Assembly: GCF_000426625.1 (NCBI RefSeq)
Contig: NZ_KE384547.1
Coordinates: 62,001 to 126,000 of the forward strand
Source: Psychrilyobacter atlanticus DSM 19335
GTDB lineage: Bacteria; Fusobacteriota; Fusobacteriia; Fusobacteriales; Fusobacteriaceae
DNA length: 64,000 nucleotides
Direction: 5' to 3'
Shown here: positions 35,389 to 48,336 of the stretch, one piece after another
Position numbering within the stretch: position 1 is the stretch's first letter
Layout: the number at the start of each line of letters is the position of its first letter
Notes under the pieces: model-generated
What the model was told of the DNA's origin: nothing
Databases searched by the model: none
What the model saw: only the letters and a program-made list of their open reading frames with translations
Program-made: the position numbers and the translations under genes

Positions 35389-36708
35389 ATGGATGAATTT
35401 AGCTGTGGAAGGCTGCAGAAAGCTAAAAAATTAACCTTTGCATTGGCTCTTGCCATTCTTACGGTTTTCACTTATTTTGTTTTTATTGATAAAACAAATA
35501 TAATTATTGGATTAAAGAATATAGTCACATCTCCCTCTACCCTGATAACAGATTTCTTGGTTATTGGAGGATTAGGAGCTACATTTTTAAATGCATTTAG
35601 TTTATTTATTTTTAACTTTATCTTGGTTAAAAGTTTTAGGCTCAAGATTAGCGGTTTGGTTTTGGCTGCTTTTTTCACTGTCTTTGGGTTCTCATTTTTT
35701 GGAAAAAATATATTTAATGTACTGCCAATCTATCTCGGCGGAATAATGTATGCAAAATTTGAGCACTTAGACTTCAAAACAGTTTTACCTACAATTATGT
35801 TTACTAGTGCATTGGCACCTTTTATCAGTGCTATGGCATTTAGTTCTGGTACATTTGAGGAAGCCTATCTATTAGCTATGATCTTAGGTATAGTTATAGG
35901 GTTTATAGCTACTCCTCTAGCTAAAAAAATGATCTCATTCCATGAGGGGTTCAACCTTTATAATTTGGGATTTACTGGGGGACTTTTAGGAGCCGTTATT
36001 ACCTCTATCCTAAAGGCTTATGATTTTGATATAGAGCCCCAAAAATTAATTTCAACTAAATATCATCTGGTGCTATTGATTACTTGTTCCATGGTATTCT
36101 TACTTATGATCTTAGTAGGATTCTATATTAATAAAAATAGCTTTAAAGGCTACAAAGAACTATTAAAATGTGATGGTTTAAAATCTGATTTCACAGAAAA
36201 ATATGGATATGGACTTTCATTTATCAATATGGGAATCAATGGGTTTATCTCCATTGCATTTATCCTCCTTGTAGGAGAAACTCTAAGTGGACCTCTCTTG
36301 GCAGGGATCTTAACGATCGTTGGTTTTTCTGCCTTTGGAAAACATCCCCTAAATATTACACCTATCCTTTTCGGAGTTTGGTTAGCTGGTGTAACCACTG
36401 AAGTGGATAAATTTGTTTTAGTTCTTTCAGCCCTATTTGGTACTGCTATGGCTCCAATTTCAGGGGTCTATGGTCCTCTTTGGGGTATAGCTGCTGGATG
36501 GCTTCATATGTCAGTGGTTAGAAATATAGGTGTTGTTCACGGTGGATTAAATCTATATAACAATGGTTTTTCTGCCGGTATAGTTGCAGGTGTTTTATTA
36601 CCTATCATCCGTACTTTTACAGACAGAAGAAATAAATTTAAAGATAAATATTTCTTAAAACGTCAAGAACTTTACAAAAATTTATATTCAGAAGAAGATT
36701 TAGATTGA
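35389..36708 (+). CDS. DUF1576-like polytopic membrane protein
   Basis: A 439-residue protein with about ten to twelve membrane segments. Two similar halves are visible: SFHEGFNLYNLGFTGGLLGAVIT near residue 190 and VVHGGLNLYNNGFSAGIVAGVLLP near 385, suggesting internal duplication around an HxGxNLYNxGF motif. This fits DUF1576, whose function is unknown; the repeated polar motif within membrane segments suggests transport. ATG at 35389 has AGGAGG upstream. Next to the TM1266-like gene. Confidence 0.75.
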   Translation: MDEFSCGRLQKAKKLTFALALAILTVFTYFVFIDKTNIIIGLKNIVTSPSTLITDFLVIGGLGATFLNAFSLFIFNFILVKSFRLKISGLVLAAFFTVFGFSFFGKNIFNVLPIYLGGIMYAKFEHLDFKTVLPTIMFTSALAPFISAMAFSSGTFEEAYLLAMILGIVIGFIATPLAKKMISFHEGFNLYNLGFTGGLLGAVITSILKAYDFDIEPQKLISTKYHLVLLITCSMVFLLMILVGFYINKNSFKGYKELLKCDGLKSDFTEKYGYGLSFINMGINGFISIAFILLVGETLSGPLLAGILTIVGFSAFGKHPLNITPILFGVWLAGVTTEVDKFVLVLSALFGTAMAPISGVYGPLWGIAAGWLHMSVVRNIGVVHGGLNLYNNGFSAGIVAGVLLPIIRTFTDRRNKFKDKYFLKRQELYKNLYSEEDLD

Positions 36709-36751
36709 TCTCTTGTTTTTTTCATTTATTTAACCTATACTCATACTAATA

Positions 36752-36792
36752 ACTAAGTTTTTATGTTATAAAAACTCAGTCAATAATTTTTT
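36752..36792 (+). terminator. Possible terminator after the DUF1576-like gene
   Basis: ACTaAGTTTTTAT and ATAAAAACTcAGT pair with one mismatch, then CAATAA and a T-run. Could also reduce read-through into the small gene at 36808. Confidence 0.5.
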
Positions 36793-36807
36793 TTAGAGGG
36801 GGAAGTT

Positions 36808-37056
36808 ATGGAATTTAAAATTGTAGGTATTAAGTTAGAAAATCGAAATGAAACAGCTCTTCATGTACAAAATACCCTTACCGAGTATGGGTGTTATATC
36901 AAGGTAAGATTAGGCCTTCATAATCTCAATGATCAAGTATGCTCGCAGGATGGTTTAATTCTATTAGAATTAGTTGCTGAAAATAATATCGTCGATGAAT
37001 TTTTAGAAAAATTAAACTCTATTCCCGGAACAACAGCAAAAAAAATGTTCATATAA
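36808..37056 (+). CDS. ACT-like protein, TM1266 family (putative [FeFe]-hydrogenase system regulator)
   Basis: An 82-residue protein: MEFKIVGIKLENRNETALHVQ, then IKVRLGLHNLND, GLILLELVAEN and IPGTTAKKMFI. The beta-alpha-beta-beta-alpha-beta pattern with RLGLH and a closing GxxxKxMxF matches the ACT-type TM1266 family described as iron-only hydrogenase system putative regulators. It lies convergent to and 55 bases from the [FeFe] hydrogenase gene, which agrees with that name. The ligand is unknown. Confidence 0.75.
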   Translation: MEFKIVGIKLENRNETALHVQNTLTEYGCYIKVRLGLHNLNDQVCSQDGLILLELVAENNIVDEFLEKLNSIPGTTAKKMFI

Positions 37057-37066
37057 AAATTTAAAT

Positions 37067-37112
37067 AAAAAAAGATAGCAGTCAAATAAAAAATTGACTG
37101 CTATCTTTTTTT
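37067..37112. terminator. Bidirectional terminator between TM1266-like gene and hydrogenase
   Basis: Perfect 19-bp stem (37067-37085 with 37094-37112), 8-base loop, A-run and T-run on the two sides. It overlaps the hydrogenase stop codon. Confidence 0.92.
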
Positions 37113-39015
37113 AAGTTAATTTCTTTCCTCTTGCAATATAATCAGTATGTAAAAGTTTATGAGCACCATGTCCTCCAGGACCATCTTTTAGAAAATTTTC
37201 ATATAATTCTATAACTGCTGGGTTTTTATAGGATTTTTTTATGGTAGATTTTTTGTCTTCCCCATAAATCGCCTGTGCTCTAGCCTTTCTTATCTCCTTA
37301 TTTGTAGGAATCGGCTGACCTCCCCCTCCCAAACATCCTCCAGGACAAGCCATAAATTCTATAAAATGACACCCGCTGAACTCTCCACCAGCCTCAATAT
37401 TTTCCAAGACCATCTTAGCGTTAGCAGTCCCATGACATACAGCTACCTTCAGTGTAACACCCTTTAAAAAATCAAAACTATCAAAATATGGTTTTAAAAG
37501 TTCTGGAACTTTCCCTACCTCATCTATGGTCAATTCAGCATATTTTATTTTTTCAAATCCTCTTACTACCTTTATCTCTCCTGCTGCAAACACCGACTCT
37601 ATCTCCTTTCCTGTAACTAACTCATAGATTGTCCGGATAGCCGACTCCATCACTCCTCCTGTAGCTCCAAAAATGACTCCAGAACCACTAATTCCACCAA
37701 AGGGGTCATCAAATTTAGATTTTTCTAAGTTAGGCAGATCTAGTCCTACCTCCTTAAACATCTTTCCAAGTTCCCTAGTGGTCAAACCATAATCTATGTC
37801 TCTATAACCTGAATCACACATCTCTTCTCTAGCTGCTTCAAACTTTTTAGCAGTACACGGCATTAGAGCTACTGTCACTACATCTTTTGGATCAATATTG
37901 TTTTTCTCACAATAATAAGTTTTTATAATACTCCCAAACATCTGCTGAGGACTCTTAGCAGTGGATAGGTTCTCTATATATTTGGGATTAAAATGTTCCA
38001 AATATTTCACCCATCCTGGAGAACACGAAGTAAACTGCGGTAAAGCTTCATTCCCATCCTCCATTAGATTTTTTTTCAGTCTCAAAAGAAGTTCTAATCC
38101 CTCCTCTATAATGGTCAAATCAGCACTGAAACAAGTATCAAATACCCTGTCAAAGCCACAGTATTTCAACCCTGTATTTATTTCTAAAGTCAGACTTTTA
38201 CCGGGAGCCAATCCAAATAACTCTCCTATTCCTGCTCTAGGAGCCGGTGCTGTCTGAATAACCACATGTTTATTTTTATCTTCCAACGCCTTCCACACTT
38301 CCTCTGTTTGATCTTTTTCATGGAGAGCACCAGTGGGACATCGATTTACACATTGTCCGCAGTTAATACAGATAACATCCTCCATATTTCTATCTCCAAA
38401 GGTAGAGATATAACACCGATCTCCTCGTTCTTTCACACCAAAAACTCCTACCTCCTGCAGATCCACACAACTTCTTACACATCTTCTGCAAAGAATACAT
38501 TTATCCATATCCCTCACTATAGACATACTGCTGCAGTCCACAGGCTTTACCGTTTTATTCGGATGCCCAAAGGGGTATTTTGTGATCCCATAGTCTTCTG
38601 CCAGATCCTGCAGCTCACAGTTTCCGTTTCTTATACAGGAATAACATTCCCCCACATGGTTAGCCAACATGAGATCCAATATATGTCTTCTGGCTTTTCT
38701 TATCTTATGGCTATGTGTTTTCACCTCTATCTCCCTTTCTATGGAGTAGGAGCAAGATGCTTGCAGAGTTTCCATCCCTACCACTTCTACCAGACAAATC
38801 CGGCAGATCCCTGCTATACAAAGATCCTCATGGTAACATAGAGTAGGTATCTTTATTCCTAAAGATCTAGCTACTTCCAAAATAGTTGTTCCTTTTTTTA
38901 CTGTCCGTTCCCTTCCATCTATAACTATATCTATTAATTTTGCCTCACAAGCCTTATCTTTATTTTCACAGGCCAGCCTTATTTTTTCTGCCTTGCTTGC
39001 CCTACACTCACTCAT
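37111..39015 (-). CDS. hydA: [FeFe] hydrogenase catalytic subunit, HydA of NAD(P)-linked/bifurcating type
   Basis: A 634-residue protein. Order: N-terminal [2Fe-2S] domain (cysteines about 60-88), His-Cys3 cluster (H120, C124, C127, C133), two [4Fe-4S] clusters (C173-C183 and C216-C226), then the H-cluster domain with L1 TSCSPGW at 329, L2 MPCTAKK at 385 and L3 FMACPGGCLGGGGQP at 554. It interconverts protons and H2. The L1 motif has Ser where many group A enzymes have the proton-relay Cys. A 26-residue N-terminal tail holds three extra cysteines. It overlaps the NuoE-NuoF fusion by 8 bases, so the two form one complex. Confidence 0.95.
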   Translation of the reverse strand: MSECRASKAEKIRLACENKDKACEAKLIDIVIDGRERTVKKGTTILEVARSLGIKIPTLCYHEDLCIAGICRICLVEVVGMETLQASCSYSIEREIEVKTHSHKIRKARRHILDLMLANHVGECYSCIRNGNCELQDLAEDYGITKYPFGHPNKTVKPVDCSSMSIVRDMDKCILCRRCVRSCVDLQEVGVFGVKERGDRCYISTFGDRNMEDVICINCGQCVNRCPTGALHEKDQTEEVWKALEDKNKHVVIQTAPAPRAGIGELFGLAPGKSLTLEINTGLKYCGFDRVFDTCFSADLTIIEEGLELLLRLKKNLMEDGNEALPQFTSCSPGWVKYLEHFNPKYIENLSTAKSPQQMFGSIIKTYYCEKNNIDPKDVVTVALMPCTAKKFEAAREEMCDSGYRDIDYGLTTRELGKMFKEVGLDLPNLEKSKFDDPFGGISGSGVIFGATGGVMESAIRTIYELVTGKEIESVFAAGEIKVVRGFEKIKYAELTIDEVGKVPELLKPYFDSFDFLKGVTLKVAVCHGTANAKMVLENIEAGGEFSGCHFIEFMACPGGCLGGGGQPIPTNKEIRKARAQAIYGEDKKSTIKKSYKNPAVIELYENFLKDGPGGHGAHKLLHTDYIARGKKLT

Positions 39016-40714
39016 CGTTTTCCCCCTTTGGTAACCTTCCTAAGATTTCATCTTTAAAATTCTCTATAATAGATATAAACGCATTGGGACTGGACTGTCC
39101 CAGCCCGCACTTAGAAGAAATTTTTATAGTTTCAGCCAGATCCATCAACTCCTCCAAATATGTTATAGAACAACGTCCCTCCTCTAAAAGCCTCAACCCA
39201 TTGGATAATTTTCTATTTCCCTCCCGGCAGGGAGTACACTGTCCACAACTTTCATCCACAAAAAAATCCATAAAATTTTGAGCAACTTCCAGCATATCCC
39301 TGTCTTCGTTAAATAAGATAATAGAACCTCCTGTAGGTACTGCTTCAAAAGCTATCCTATTTTTAAAATCTCCTACTTTAAGACAACGGCCTGCCGCTCC
39401 TCCTACCTGTACCGCCTTTATATTTTTAGCTCCTACTCTTTCTATTAATTTTTCTATAGTTATCCCAAAGGGAAGCTCGTATATCCCTTCATCTTCGCAG
39501 TCCCCGGAAACACTAAAAAATTTAGTTCCTGTCGATTTAGAAGTTCCGTATTTTTTAAAAAATTCTACACCATTTTTAAAGATTAAATTTATATCTAAAA
39601 AAGTTTCCACATTATTGACTATGGTAGGTTTGTCATAAAAACCTGTATCTACTGGATAAGGCGGTCTATTTCTAGGCTCACCTCTCATTCCTTCCAATGA
39701 TTCAATTAAAGCTGTTTCCTCACCGCATATATAGGCACCTGCTCCCATCCTTATTTCAATCTCAAAATCAAATCCTTCTATTCCCAGAATATTCTTTCCT
39801 AACAATCCATTTTTTCGCCTGTCTTCTATAGTTTTTTCTATGATCTCTTTCAAATAAAAATATTCTCCCCTGAGATATATAAATCCCCTTTCGGCTTTTA
39901 TTATATGGGCACCTATAGTCATTCCCTCTATTACCTTACTGCAATGTTTGTGCAGGATATACCTATCTTTAAATGTTCCAGGCTCCCCTTCATCTGCATT
40001 ACAAACTATATATTTAGGTTTTTTCTCCTGTTTATAGGCCAACTTCCATTTAAAAAAGGTCGGAAATCCTGCTCCACCCCTTCCCCTTAGATTAGCCGAT
40101 TCTATCTCTTCTAATAAGTTATCAGATGATTTTTTTACAACTTTTTTAAGCACTTCTCCATCCTCAAATCTTCCTTTAAGCAGGGGTCCCTCTATCTGAA
40201 CATTCGAAATTATTGTATTTTCATATTTTTCATCTAAATTATTATTTTTACATGCATTTATTATTGAAGGGATGTCCGACGGTTTTACCTTTGAGATCAA
40301 TTTTTTATCTACCATCAAAACCGGTCCCCTGTCACACATTCCTAAACAATTGCAGTATTCCAGTGAAAATAAACCATCCTGGGTAGTCTCACCAAAACCT
40401 ATTCCCAGTTCATTTATAAGTTGTTTTTCCAACCTTTTTTTCCCCTTTAAATCACATGAAATTGTTTGGCATAACCGAATTGTATGCTTGCCATTTTTTT
40501 TATTTAAAAAACTATAAAAGGAATAAACACCCTCTACTTCTGTAGGATGGATTCCTAAACTATGAGCTAACTCCTCCATGATACCTTCTCCTACCTCTCC
40601 ATATTCATCCTGTAATTCATTTAGTATTGGAAGTATTGACGATTTTTCCAAAGAATATTTATCTATCAATTTTTTCAATGATCTCTTCATCGCTTCTTTT
40701 TTTAATTTTTCCAT
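39008..40714 (-). CDS. Fused NuoE-NuoF-like flavoprotein of the hydrogenase complex (HydC-HydB fusion)
   Basis: A 568-residue fusion. Residues 1-160 are a NuoE-like thioredoxin-fold [2Fe-2S] domain (C82, C87, C123, C127). Residues 170-560 are NuoF-like: NLRGRGGAGFP near 208 binds FMN, NADEGEPGTFKDR and GAGAYICGEETALIESLEG the NADH region, and SCGQCTPC with SSKCGLGQ (C490, C493, C496, C536) the [4Fe-4S] cluster. It links NADH to the hydrogenase subunit. In HydABC enzymes these are separate proteins, and HydB there has an extra C-terminal ferredoxin domain that is missing here. Confidence 0.93.
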   Translation of the reverse strand: MEKLKKEAMKRSLKKLIDKYSLEKSSILPILNELQDEYGEVGEGIMEELAHSLGIHPTEVEGVYSFYSFLNKKNGKHTIRLCQTISCDLKGKKRLEKQLINELGIGFGETTQDGLFSLEYCNCLGMCDRGPVLMVDKKLISKVKPSDIPSIINACKNNNLDEKYENTIISNVQIEGPLLKGRFEDGEVLKKVVKKSSDNLLEEIESANLRGRGGAGFPTFFKWKLAYKQEKKPKYIVCNADEGEPGTFKDRYILHKHCSKVIEGMTIGAHIIKAERGFIYLRGEYFYLKEIIEKTIEDRRKNGLLGKNILGIEGFDFEIEIRMGAGAYICGEETALIESLEGMRGEPRNRPPYPVDTGFYDKPTIVNNVETFLDINLIFKNGVEFFKKYGTSKSTGTKFFSVSGDCEDEGIYELPFGITIEKLIERVGAKNIKAVQVGGAAGRCLKVGDFKNRIAFEAVPTGGSIILFNEDRDMLEVAQNFMDFFVDESCGQCTPCREGNRKLSNGLRLLEEGRCSITYLEELMDLAETIKISSKCGLGQSSPNAFISIIENFKDEILGRLPKGENDE

Positions 40715-40765
40715 AGATCCCCCTTTTATATTTTTCCAATGTATTTTTTTAATTTATCTTTATTT

Positions 40766-40794
40766 ATTCTAAAAACTCTCCTTCATTCCTTCAA
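40766..40794 (-). promoter_or_regulatory. Promoter of the hydrogenase operon
   Basis: Minus strand TTGAAG (40794-40789), 17-base spacer, TAGAAT (40771-40766), about 52 bases before the start codon. Confidence 0.6.
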
Positions 40795-40814
40795 TAAATA
40801 GTACTTATTAATTT

Positions 40815-40848
40815 TATATAAAAAAAATGGAGGAAAACCCTCCATTTT
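40815..40848 (-). terminator. Terminator of the Nudix gene
   Basis: Perfect 10-bp AAAATGGAGG/CCTCCATTTT stem with a 5-base loop, extended by T on the minus strand, 11 bases after the stop codon. Confidence 0.85.
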
Positions 40849-40859
40849 AATCTATTATA

Positions 40860-41369
40860 TTACTGTTTATTTCTATTCATATACATATAGTAAGTCAACA
40901 AACTCTTCATATCTGTAGTGATTTTTTCCATCTCTTCTAAATTTATCCACTTAGTTATGAGATCCTCTGTTTCATCTAATTCTAACTCCAATGGTTTTAT
41001 CTCATTACTCTTTAATTTAACTATATAAATATACAATTTCTCGGTAGTGTACCCCGGTGATGAGGCCAAAGCTTCATTGGATTCATATATTATTTCTACA
41101 TCATCCATTGTATATCCTGTTTCTTCCCTGAGTTCTCTTTCCAAAGTTGATTTAGCTGTTTCTCCCTCTTCTATTATTCCTGCAGGTATTTCCAATAGAT
41201 GAGAATTTGTTCCAGGTCTATATTGATCTACCAAGAGAGTTTTTTTCTCTTTTTCATCTAATACCATTACACCTATGGCATTTGGTTTATTTATATACTC
41301 CATCTTCAATTCCCTCGTAGGATGATCTTTTAACTCTATCTTTAAAAACTTTAAGTCTGATAATTTCAT
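40860..41369 (-). CDS. Nudix hydrolase, ADP-ribose pyrophosphatase type
   Basis: A 169-residue protein with a full Nudix box GIIEEGETAKSTLERELREETGY (pattern Gx5Ex7REUxEExGU) near residues 62-84, preceded by TLLVDQYRPGTNSHLLEIPAG as in ADP-ribose pyrophosphatases (NudF group). It cleaves nucleoside-diphosphate sugars. AAGGAG before the ATG. Follows the M29 aminopeptidase by 28 bases, so likely cotranscribed. Confidence 0.9.
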   Translation of the reverse strand: MKLSDLKFLKIELKDHPTRELKMEYINKPNAIGVMVLDEKEKKTLLVDQYRPGTNSHLLEIPAGIIEEGETAKSTLERELREETGYTMDDVEIIYESNEALASSPGYTTEKLYIYIVKLKSNEIKPLELELDETEDLITKWINLEEMEKITTDMKSLLTYYMYMNRNKQ

Positions 41370-41397
41370 AAAATTTCTCCTTATATTATTTTAACCT

Positions 41398-42618
41398 CTA
41401 TATTGCCCAGTTCCCATCTCTAAATATAGATGTTATAGTTCCATCCTCTTCAATTCCATCGATAGACAGATCTTCTGATCCTACCATGAAATCTACATGT
41501 ACCAAACTGTCATTTACCCCTTCAGTTTCTAATTCTTCCTTGGTCATATTTTCTGCACCTTCTATACAACTCTTGTAAGCTGCCCCAAATGCAAAATGAC
41601 AAGATGCATTTTCATCAAATAAAGTGTTATAGAATAAAGTATTTGTATTAGAAATAGGAGAATCCACTTGTACTAAAGCAATTTCGCCCAAGTATCTAGC
41701 TCCCTCATCTGTGTTTAATAAACCTTCTAATACTTCATATCCTTTTTCAGCTGTAAATTCTACTACTTTTCCTTTTTCAAAAGTTAACGTAAAGTTGTCG
41801 ATTATGTTTCCATTGTAGTTTAATGGTAGCTTACTTGCTAAAGTTCCATCTACTTTATTTTTATTTGGTAATGAGAACACTTCTTCTGTCGGTAAATTAG
41901 GATTAAATACTACTCCACCTGTCGTTGTTGATGCTCCTGCTTTCCATAACTGCTTTTTTGACATCCCTACCATTAAGTCAGTCCCTTCTGATTTGTAGTG
42001 AAATGCGGTAAATTTCTTTTCATTTAAAATATTTACTTTTTCTGTTAAGTTCTTATTATGTTGATCCCAGTTAGAGATAGCTTCTCCGTCTACTCTACAC
42101 ATATCTAGTATCATTTCCATTAATTTATCCATCGCCTTTTCTGTAGAAACTCCAGAGAATACCTTAGTTGCCCAAGCTTCACAAGGTACTGCAACTATAC
42201 TCCAAGCGTTTTTATCAGATAATACTTTTTCATAGTACCCTTTTATAGCTTGTGATCTCACTTTTGACCAGTTCGCTACTCTTTTAGCATCTACATCTTT
42301 TAACAATTCTGGGTCTGGAGAGATTACATTTAAAAAACAAGCTCCTTTATCAGCTAAATCATTTAACCTATCTGCATCCCATTTAGGAAACTCTTCAAAA
42401 GCTTTATCGTTTGCTTTTTCAAATCTCATCAGAGTTAATTGATCATCAGACCAGTTGTATACTACTTCTCTCGCTCCTCTTTCATAAGCTATTTTACTTA
42501 ATTCTCTTACAAATTCTAACGAATGCATTGGCGCATTTATACTTACTATTTGATCTTTCTGTACATTTACTCCTGTTTTTATTGCTAATTCTGCATATTC
42601 TACTAATTTCTTTCTCAT
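41398..42618 (-). CDS. M29 family aminopeptidase (AmpS/PepS-like)
   Basis: A 406-residue protein beginning MRKKLVEYAELAIKTGVNVQKDQ, with SEGTDLMVGM, EEVFSLPNKNKVDGT, ENASCHFAFGAAY and DSLVHVDFMVGSEDL carrying the metal-binding Glu, His and Asp of the thermophilic-type aminopeptidase family M29. It releases N-terminal residues from peptides in the cytoplasm, which suits a peptide-fermenting organism. GGGGGAG precedes the ATG. Confidence 0.93.
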   Translation of the reverse strand: MRKKLVEYAELAIKTGVNVQKDQIVSINAPMHSLEFVRELSKIAYERGAREVVYNWSDDQLTLMRFEKANDKAFEEFPKWDADRLNDLADKGACFLNVISPDPELLKDVDAKRVANWSKVRSQAIKGYYEKVLSDKNAWSIVAVPCEAWATKVFSGVSTEKAMDKLMEMILDMCRVDGEAISNWDQHNKNLTEKVNILNEKKFTAFHYKSEGTDLMVGMSKKQLWKAGASTTTGGVVFNPNLPTEEVFSLPNKNKVDGTLASKLPLNYNGNIIDNFTLTFEKGKVVEFTAEKGYEVLEGLLNTDEGARYLGEIALVQVDSPISNTNTLFYNTLFDENASCHFAFGAAYKSCIEGAENMTKEELETEGVNDSLVHVDFMVGSEDLSIDGIEEDGTITSIFRDGNWAI

Positions 42619-42693
42619 AATTATCTCCCCCTCTTTTTATTAAATACATTATATAGTAATTTTATATTTTTGTATCTATTTTTTTTATATACA

Positions 42694-42724
42694 TAAAAAA
42701 AGCCATCAAAATTAATTGATGGCT
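42694..42724 (-). terminator. Terminator of the rRNA operon
   Basis: Perfect 9-bp AGCCATCAA/TTGATGGCT stem with a 6-base loop and a T-run on the minus strand, 20 bases after tRNA-Lys. The stretch 42619-42693 shows nothing else. Confidence 0.9.
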
Positions 42725-42743
42725 CCGATATTTATATAAATTA

Positions 42744-42819
42744 TGGTGCGCCACACAGGGTTTGAACCTGTGACAACTCGATTAAAAGTCGAGTGCTCTA
42801 CCAGCTGAGCTAGTGGCGC
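42744..42819 (-). tRNA. tRNA-Lys (anticodon TTT), copy B, in the rRNA operon
   Basis: Identical to 28522-28597. It follows 5S rRNA by 25 bases and ends the operon. Confidence 0.95.
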
Positions 42820-42844
42820 ATATTTTTACAAAAAATAAAAAAGA

Positions 42845-42960
42845 CTTGGCAAGTTCCTATCCTCCCAAGGGGCTGCCCCCTAAGTACTTTCGGCGTTTAC
42901 GGACTTAACTTCTGGGTTCGGAATGTGACCAGGTGTACCCCCGTAGCTTTTCTTACCAAG
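42845..42960 (-). rRNA. rrf: 5S ribosomal RNA
   Basis: Minus strand has the closing stem CTTGG...CCAAG and the conserved loop region CGAACCCAGAAGTTAAG. About 116 bases; ends set by the stem and uncertain by a few bases. Confidence 0.93.
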
Positions 42961-43046
42961 CTTACTTTCTTATTGAATATTGTTATCGCAAAACCCTTGA
43001 TTTATTAAATAAATCTTAGTGTTTTGGTGATGACCTTTACGGTTAA

Positions 43047-43068
43047 ACATTCAAAACTATATAATAAT
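43047..43068 (-). other. 3' half of the 23S processing stem
   Basis: This spacer element after 23S is complementary to the one before 23S (about 46209-46230) over 22 bases with one mismatch and one G-U pair. Together they would enclose 23S in a long RNase III-type processing stem. Confidence 0.7.
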
Positions 43069-43112
43069 GTTTTTTCTAAATTAACTCTTTTCTTCTAAAT
43101 CAATTTTACTTT

Positions 43113-46055
<2,943 letters not shown>

Positions 46056-46340
46056 TATTATTAAAATAGAATTTTAATATTTTTTGCTTAATTTGTTTTT
46101 AGAATTTTTGAAATCTAATTTACGTTCAGTTATTTCTAACTCTTCGTTAATTATCGTTATGCTCTCACATAACTTGAAGATCTAATAAAATTGTTAATTT
46201 ATTATTTCATTACTATATAGTTTTCAATGTCCAACTGGTATTTTCTCTCAAAAAAGAGAACATTACCAAATAAATAGAGAAAGAGACGCGTAAATATTCT
46301 TTATATAGATCAGTAAACTGATCTCATAAAGTGCTCCTTA
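46056..46340 (-). other. 16S-23S spacer without tRNA genes, carrying processing-stem elements
   Basis: The 285-base spacer holds no tRNA. It contains the 3' half of the 16S processing stem (46271-46295), a local hairpin (GATCAGTTTACTGATC, 46307-46322), an AT-rich hairpin near 46250 (TCTCTTTTTTGAGAGA) and the 5' half of the 23S processing stem (46209-46230). Confidence 0.75.
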
Positions 46341-47860
<1,520 letters not shown>

Positions 47861-48081
47861 AATTTATATCCTAACTTCATAAATGAAGTTTAGCTATCTA
47901 TTAAAAGATAATTATTTTTATAGTGGTTCATTCCACTGTACACCTTAATCGATTGTTTGAAAACAAAGTTTCAAACGACAATTGAGTTTTTAATTTACAC
48001 TTTCTTTCTCTATTTAATTGCTAATGTCCTATTAAATGTCTCGCTTCAAGTCGCTTTCGCTTTCCCTCGCGGACAAGAAGA
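47861..48081 (-). other. rRNA leader with 16S processing-stem half and hairpins
   Basis: The leader contains 47993-48015, complementary to 46271-46295 with a 14-base perfect core, forming the 16S processing stem. It also has a hairpin with GTTTGAAA/TTTCAAAC arms near 47955-47977 and ACTTCATaaATGAAGT near 47875-47890. The promoter-proximal part resembles that of the tRNA array. Confidence 0.7.
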
Positions 48082-48110
48082 AGTATACCGCGTTTACAAG
48101 TTTTCGTCAA
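48082..48110 (-). promoter_or_regulatory. rRNA operon promoter
   Basis: Minus strand TTGACG (48110-48105), 17-base spacer, TATACT (48087-48082), GC-rich discriminator. Nearly identical to 28965-28993. T/A-rich DNA beyond 48111 could be an UP element. The stretch 48111-48219 is otherwise featureless. Confidence 0.9.
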
Positions 48111-48219
48111 GGATTTTTTTGTTTTTTTCTCCACCACCCCCACTCCACCATTCTAGATCACTTATCAAACACCCCAATAAAATCAAGGCTAAACCCTCAT
48201 ATTACACTTAATATTTTTG

Positions 48220-48272
48220 TTCAAAAAAACCACTAGACTAATGTAAAATTATTTACATTAGTCTAGTGGTTT
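48220..48272 (-). terminator. Terminator after the LtaS-like pseudogene and housekeeping operon
   Basis: Perfect 21-bp stem (48227-48247 with 48252-48272), 4-base loop, T-run on the minus strand. It separates the mutS2-to-holB operon from the rRNA promoter. Confidence 0.9.
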
Positions 48273-48336
48273 CTATAATCTTCAGCATTAAATCATCCAA
48301 TCATTAGTTTTCTTTTCCAAAAGTCCCTTCTTTTTC

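Noticed and set aside
38266-38841. 191-codon plus-strand ORF opposite hydA
   Set aside because: It is antisense to conserved iron-sulfur and hydrogenase coding sequence and has no SD or recognisable domain.
47957-48236. Two plus-strand ORFs across the rRNA leader and promoter
   Set aside because: They overlap the stable-RNA promoter, lack ribosome sites, and part of the translation repeats at the tRNA promoter only because the promoter DNA is duplicated.
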